Both the position numbers and the translations under genes were made by a program. The notes below the pieces were generated by a model. That model did not search any database. It saw nothing but the letters and a program-made list of their open reading frames with translations, and was not told the DNA's origin. Positions 59,668 through 64,000 of a DNA stretch of 64,000 nucleotides are shown here, in pieces; position 1 is the stretch's first letter, and every line of letters begins with the position of its first letter. Source of the DNA: Xestospongia bergquistia (lineage: Eukaryota > Porifera > Demospongiae > Haplosclerida > Petrosiidae); NCBI GenBank assembly GCA_963965975.1, contig OZ014417.1:1717821-1781820 (forward strand), read 5' to 3'.

Positions 59668-61993
59668 TTAATCTGCTAATTTAAGTTTACCAATATATGA
59701 GGCCTCATATGATCCCAGATATAATGTGTCTCCCATATCTATAACCTCACTGACTGCAGTAATAAAGTCTCCACCCATATCGTAAAATTCTCGGACTATA
59801 TGTCCCTCTTGATCAAGTTCCATTATCATACTGTTCTTAGGGATGGCACGAGCAATTGTATGACCTAATCCAAGCTACATATAGGAGAAAGATCAAACAT
59901 CAGTGTTAACAATAAAACAAGAATAGCCATTGTATTAATGGAAAGCAGAGAGTGACACATGATGACTGACTTGTGTGTTAATAACTCATCTGCTTTATAT
60001 GGGAGGAATGGTGACAAATAAATAAGCTAATTAGTGAAGCCAAAGGGTTTGGCGCGTGTGGCCTTATCAAGTGTTAATATTATAATATGTGTCACTCTTA
60101 CTTTAACAATTATTGTTCTAAGAAAAGGTTTGTGACACATAAAATCACTAATTTTGTCACGTGTTAGAGCAAATCCAATCCAGTACCCTCCATTGGCACT
60201 CGGGGATATGTTGTCTGGTACTCCAGGAAGTTCATCAATAAATGTCTCCAACTGACCAGCTTTGGGCCCTTTGAGATAATACCTGTAGAAACAAAATGTT
60301 GGGTTCATAAAATTGTAATGTTACCGTGGAAACCATAAACAGTACATCCATCCATTATGGTATCATTGTCCAGTATAGAACATGATGGTATCATTGTATA
60401 ATACATGTTGATTGGTAATCACCTTAGTAAGTTATATAGTTAGTTAACAAGCTATTATTAATAGTGACTATAATATGCATTAAAAATAATGACCTTAGTA
60501 TTTTATATCTTGTTGTTTCTACAATAAGAAGGAACTCATCATTAGGACTTTGACTTAGGCCATTAGGAAAATGTAACTTTGGTAAGACCACACTTAGAGA
60601 ACGATCAACTGGATTGTAATGGACCAACTTCCCATTGGGACGTCCCTCATACATTTCCATGATTATCATGTCACGTGAGAACTTTGAGCTTGAATCAGTA
60701 AAGAAAATACTTCCATTGTCTAATACTACCATATCATTAACAAATTTTATTAAAGGAATATTTGGAGGGACATCTGAAGAATTTACAAGGGTTACTCTCT
60801 CCCCAGTCTTAAGATCCAGTGTTGATATTCCATGATAACAATCAGCAATATACAGAAGATAAGGTTCCTTAGGATTGATTTCAAGTCCCAAAGCACGACC
60901 ACATCGAAACTCCTCACTCTGAACACCTTTTAAAAAATACAAATTAATTGTATAAAGAACACTCTATAATCCAATACTAATTTAAAGAGGCTCGATTCAC
61001 TAGTCTCATTCTCAAGCATTAGATCCCAATGTCTGGGAATGAGACTAGATATACACATAGTACAAGTATTCTTACCACAATTATCATAGGGAGGTGATCC
61101 TAGTCTAATTACTGTTGTAAAAGAGGTATCATTAAATTTTATAATTCTTCCATCATTTAAACCAGTATACATGTTACCTTAGAGAGAGAGAGAAAGAAGG
61201 AATGGATTATTACAAAAATGTCAAACATGCTAATCAAATTATAAATTCACAAAACATAATATACTCAACAGAAACCCACAACTCAAAAAGAACTATGTTA
61301 ATTTCATAAGGAAGACTGTAACATCATAGACTATATAGGATTGATCTATATAACAGAGGGTGCTATATAGTATTAATCAATATAACAGAGAGAAGGAATA
61401 GGTAGTGTGATCACACAGATGTTAGTTACAAGGTACACTGTGCAAGGAAATTAGCATTAAAAATAAAACAGTACACACCACAGTAATAGGATTAGATTAG
61501 AGAGGAAGACTAGAGGATATCCTGTGACTTTCACTTACCATCACCATCTACAGCAAAACCTTCTGGTCCCATTAGTTCTCCTTCAAATAACCTCAAAGCC
61601 TTTTCAAGATCTTCATTACCAGCAAATGATTTGCAATTAAATGTATTAAGTCTAATGAATACATAGGGATAAAGAATGATAGAGAAATGACTACAGTGGT
61701 GAGAAATAGCTATACGTTATGCTATGATTTTGGCCACTAACTACATGTGGTGCATAGTTTAACATACTCAAATGAAATGGGATCAATTGGATTTGGTAAT
61801 ATTACAAGTACACCAACTCCAGCTGCTAACAATAGACTGATATACAGACAAACTTTCAAACACTTTGATGATCTAAAAAATATATTTACATCTTGCATTA
61901 CTGCTCAAATACTCACGATTTTATATTTTCTATAGTAGCTACATTATCTTCTGTAGCATTAGAAGCAGGTTCCTTCCTTCTATATCTAGCCAT
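59668..61993 (-). CDS. APMAP: Adipocyte plasma membrane-associated protein (strictosidine synthase-like)
   Basis: Single-pass type II membrane protein with a six-bladed beta-propeller; arylesterase activity has been reported for the family, with the natural substrate unclear. Multi-exon. The start MARYRRKEPASNATED (61993) precedes a signal anchor VCLYISLLLAAGVGVLVIL at about residues 31-49. The propeller follows: ELMGPEGFAVDGDG, MYTGLNDGRIIKF, CGRALGLEINPKEPYLLYIADCYHG in two parts, KFVNDMVVLDNGSIFFTDSSS, LHFPNGLSQSPNDEFLLIVETTRYKILR, then YYLKGPKAGQLETFIDELPG and PDNISPSANGGYWIG. The metal-site Asn and Asp positions of the family (VND, FPNG, PDN) are present. The last exon ends SYIGKLKLAD. 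An (AG)n on the plus strand near 61180 forms a CT tract at a minus-strand acceptor. Confidence 0.92.
61000..61048. repeat. Short inverted repeat in APMAP intron
   Basis: CTAGTCTCATTC (61000-61011) and GAATGAGACTAG (61037-61048) are exact inverted repeats of 12 bp around a 25-bp loop. Confidence 0.8.
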
Positions 61994-61999
61994 AGTAAC

Positions 62000-63470
62000 G
62001 TCAACACAAAAGCCACACCCAAACATATTCACTAATAATTCATACCTGTCAAATTCTATAAAATACAAAAGAAGCGTATAGTTAATAATTTATTTATTAT
62101 ACAATATGAAAATAAAATACAAATAAAAATACAAAGAAATAAACAAATACAAACAAGAGAACAGTTCAGCTAGCTGCATAAACTTGCTTTTATTTAAGTG
62201 TATAAGAGATAATAGATATTAGACAACAAATATAACTCTGACTTAAAGTTTCAAAGAAATTTGACCAGAAACATCAAGACTGTAACCTTAAGATCCAATA
62301 ATACTTTAATGGTATGTACTTACTGCAATAATTTTTGTGATTCTAACAACTACTGTTATAATCACTTAAGTTTATTTATAAGTTTGTATGCTTTAAATTT
62401 CACCATAAAACTACACTCATAAAATTGGCTTGGAAAATTATTATTATTAAAGCATGACGTCCTGCATTATTTGAAGCAACACATTTCTCTCAAAATAATA
62501 TTATGCCAATTAATCACAAAAAATTAAGTCTTCCTTACAATTTACATATATATAATACATGTACTGTACATGTGCTATATACATGTAATGTACTTGTATC
62601 TATACTACTACAGTTTGGATCTAAATAAGCAGGACCTTAGACAAATGCTCAGAGCATTAATCATGGATACCATAGCATGGTTACAATTATAGTATGTCCG
62701 AGTTGAGAAGAGCCCTTCGTTAAAAAAAGGTGTTTTATGCATGGATGTAAGGTGAGGAATTTCCTCTCCTATTATATGCAATTAGCACTGAAGTACATTT
62801 TAAGTTTATTCATTATTTGTTCACGTTCACTCTATAGCTTAATGTATGTGATTTTTGAGCTAAGAAATAGTATATATAGGTTCTTTTACTACTGATGCCC
62901 ATTCCAAATCATGGAGACATTATGCATCATATAACACCTATGTCACCCAACCGCCATTAACTTATTACATTGATTACTGTCTCCAATGGTTGATAGACTT
63001 TTTAATGCTGATTTTATAGTATGTTTTTTTGTAGAATACTTGTCTAAACCTAAGAGTAAACAGAGAAAGATTTGGTGGTTCTACATAGGATATATATATA
63101 TATATATAAACTTATGTGATGTTAATTAGTGTAATTCACTTATTTGTATAATTATACTTTGTTTGTTTAGTGTAACATTTGTCAACTTTATTTTATGTGG
63201 TACAAAAATATATGTTCTCTTAACAACTATCTTGCATTGTTAGTTACTGACTTGAAGACATGTGGACCTTATCCTATTATAGGAAGAAAGGGCTTATTCT
63301 CACAAAAGTCATGTTATAATTCTGATTTTAGTTACAACTGTTTGTCAATACCATTCATTTCTTTATGAAGATGAAGCTGTTATACTTGTTAACAATTGTG
63401 GGGCTAAATTACTGCTGTAAGACTTAGACCAATTAAAAATTAATTAATGTTGGTAACTCGGGCGGGCGTG
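62000..63470. other. Intergenic region upstream of APMAP
   Basis: About 1.5 kb of AT-rich DNA with no supported coding sequence on either strand. It contains ATACATGTAC-type words near 62555-62600 and a short (TA)n near 63092. It probably includes the APMAP promoter and possibly a non-coding first exon. Confidence 0.6.
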
Positions 63471-63479
63471 TGCTGTCAA

Positions 63480-63560
63480 TTTCCCGCCAATTTTTGTCAC
63501 GCACATGATCATCAAATTGAAGTGTGAGCAGCATGACAGAGATCTACTGATAATATAAAA
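63480..63560 (+). promoter_or_regulatory. Possible promoter: E2F-like site and TATA box
   Basis: TTTCCCGCC (63480-63488) fits an E2F site, and TATAAAA is at 63554-63560. The area around 63460-63490 is locally GC-richer than its surroundings. No confirmed gene follows inside the window. Confidence 0.35.
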
Positions 63561-63589
63561 GGTACTCCATTTTCAAGCCTTACTATGAC

Positions 63590-63760
63590 TCACCTCTTCG
63601 TTGGATCGTCTCGCCTCTTCGTTGGATCACTTCGTCGCTTCGTTGGATCACCTCGTTGCTTCGTTGGATCGACTCGCCTCTTCGTTGGATCATCATCTCG
63701 TCGCTTCGTTGGATCGACTCGCCTCTTCGTTGGATCATGTCTCTTCGCTGGATCATCTCC
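63590..63760. repeat. 21-bp minisatellite (CTTCGTTGGATC...)
   Basis: About eight units sharing CTTCGTTGGATC, mostly 21 bp long with one of 24 and one of 18, so the period stays a multiple of three. It reads as LFVGS repeats on the plus strand and as DPTKRR repeats on the minus strand. Neither is convincingly a gene. Confidence 0.85.
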
Positions 63761-63897
63761 TTATTTAGTTATGTTCTTATTTCTTTTTACTTGTTTCTTT
63801 TCTTTTCAAATTTTATTCACTTTTATTTATTTTTTTAATTTTTTGTTTGTGTTAGTTCAGTTCATTAATTGATTTTATTTTTACAGGTGGTTGGCCC

Positions 63898-64000
63898 TCG
63901 CGATTGATGTTCTTGACTGTTCTTCTCTGATGTTTTTGACTGCTCTTCTCTGGTGTTCTTGACTGTTCTTCTCTGGTGTTCTTGACTGTTCTTCCTCTGG
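63898..64000. repeat. 23-bp minisatellite (TGTTCTTGACTGTTCTTC), cut by window end
   Basis: Four units of GGTGTTCTTGACTGTTCTTC plus TCT, with two substitutions in copy 2. It continues past the window. Confidence 0.9.

Overview
This window is AT-rich eukaryotic, metazoan DNA with many short introns (some under 60 bp), GT-AG splice sites and very tight gene spacing. The gene set mixes pan-eukaryotic housekeeping genes with animal-type families: class XVIII myosin, a GAP1-family RasGAP, CCDC92, LRRC74, a TRAF-like RING protein. Compactness, AT-richness and an intronless TRAF-like gene fit a non-bilaterian animal, most likely a demosponge of the Amphimedon type. The species is inferred from style, not proved.

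Layout. 1-10108 (+): 3' part of a myosin XVIII gene (motor domain from before switch II, WW-containing neck, long coiled coil, acidic Ser/Lys tail). 10774-11150 (-): TIMM10. 11198-13649 (+): NAA35. 13913-14914 (-): TSEN2. 15052-24534 (+): ANAPC7, stretched by long introns and microsatellites. 25130-26545 (+): intronless gene of unknown function with a TATA box. 26853-27263 (+): possible polyproline protein. 27420-29564 (-): METTL16. 29780-34000 (+): unrecognised coiled-coil protein. 34200-35693 (-): CCDC92. 36095-37147 (+): two tandem HINT3 genes. 37310-41256 (+): TBCE. 41678-48082 (-): SFSWAP, whose largest intron holds the intronless TRAF-like gene 45102-46622 (+). 48133-51390 (+): LRRC74A. 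51523-59130 (+): RASAL1/RASA4-type RasGAP. 59668-61993 (-): APMAP. 62000-64000: no supported gene; two minisatellites lie at the very end.

Organisation. Genes alternate in strand. Five divergent pairs have start codons 47 to about 400 bp apart (TIMM10/NAA35, TSEN2/ANAPC7, METTL16/29780 gene, CCDC92/HINT3, SFSWAP/LRRC74A), implying shared bidirectional promoters. There is no operon-like functional grouping, although several genes serve RNA processing (TSEN2, METTL16, SFSWAP) and cilia or microtubules (CCDC92, TBCE, possibly LRRC74A).

Most striking non-coding structure: (i) a 60-bp minisatellite present in a MYO18 intron and, reverse-complemented, in a RasGAP intron 51 kb away, each unit carrying splice-site-like sequence; (ii) strand-asymmetric simple repeats, with GGAT-type arrays after 5' splice sites and CCAT-, CT- or CA-type arrays running into 3' splice sites; (iii) exact RFX X-box palindromes. 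No CRISPR array, tRNA, rRNA or prokaryotic element was seen. Exon boundaries were read by eye from splice signals and reading-frame continuity.
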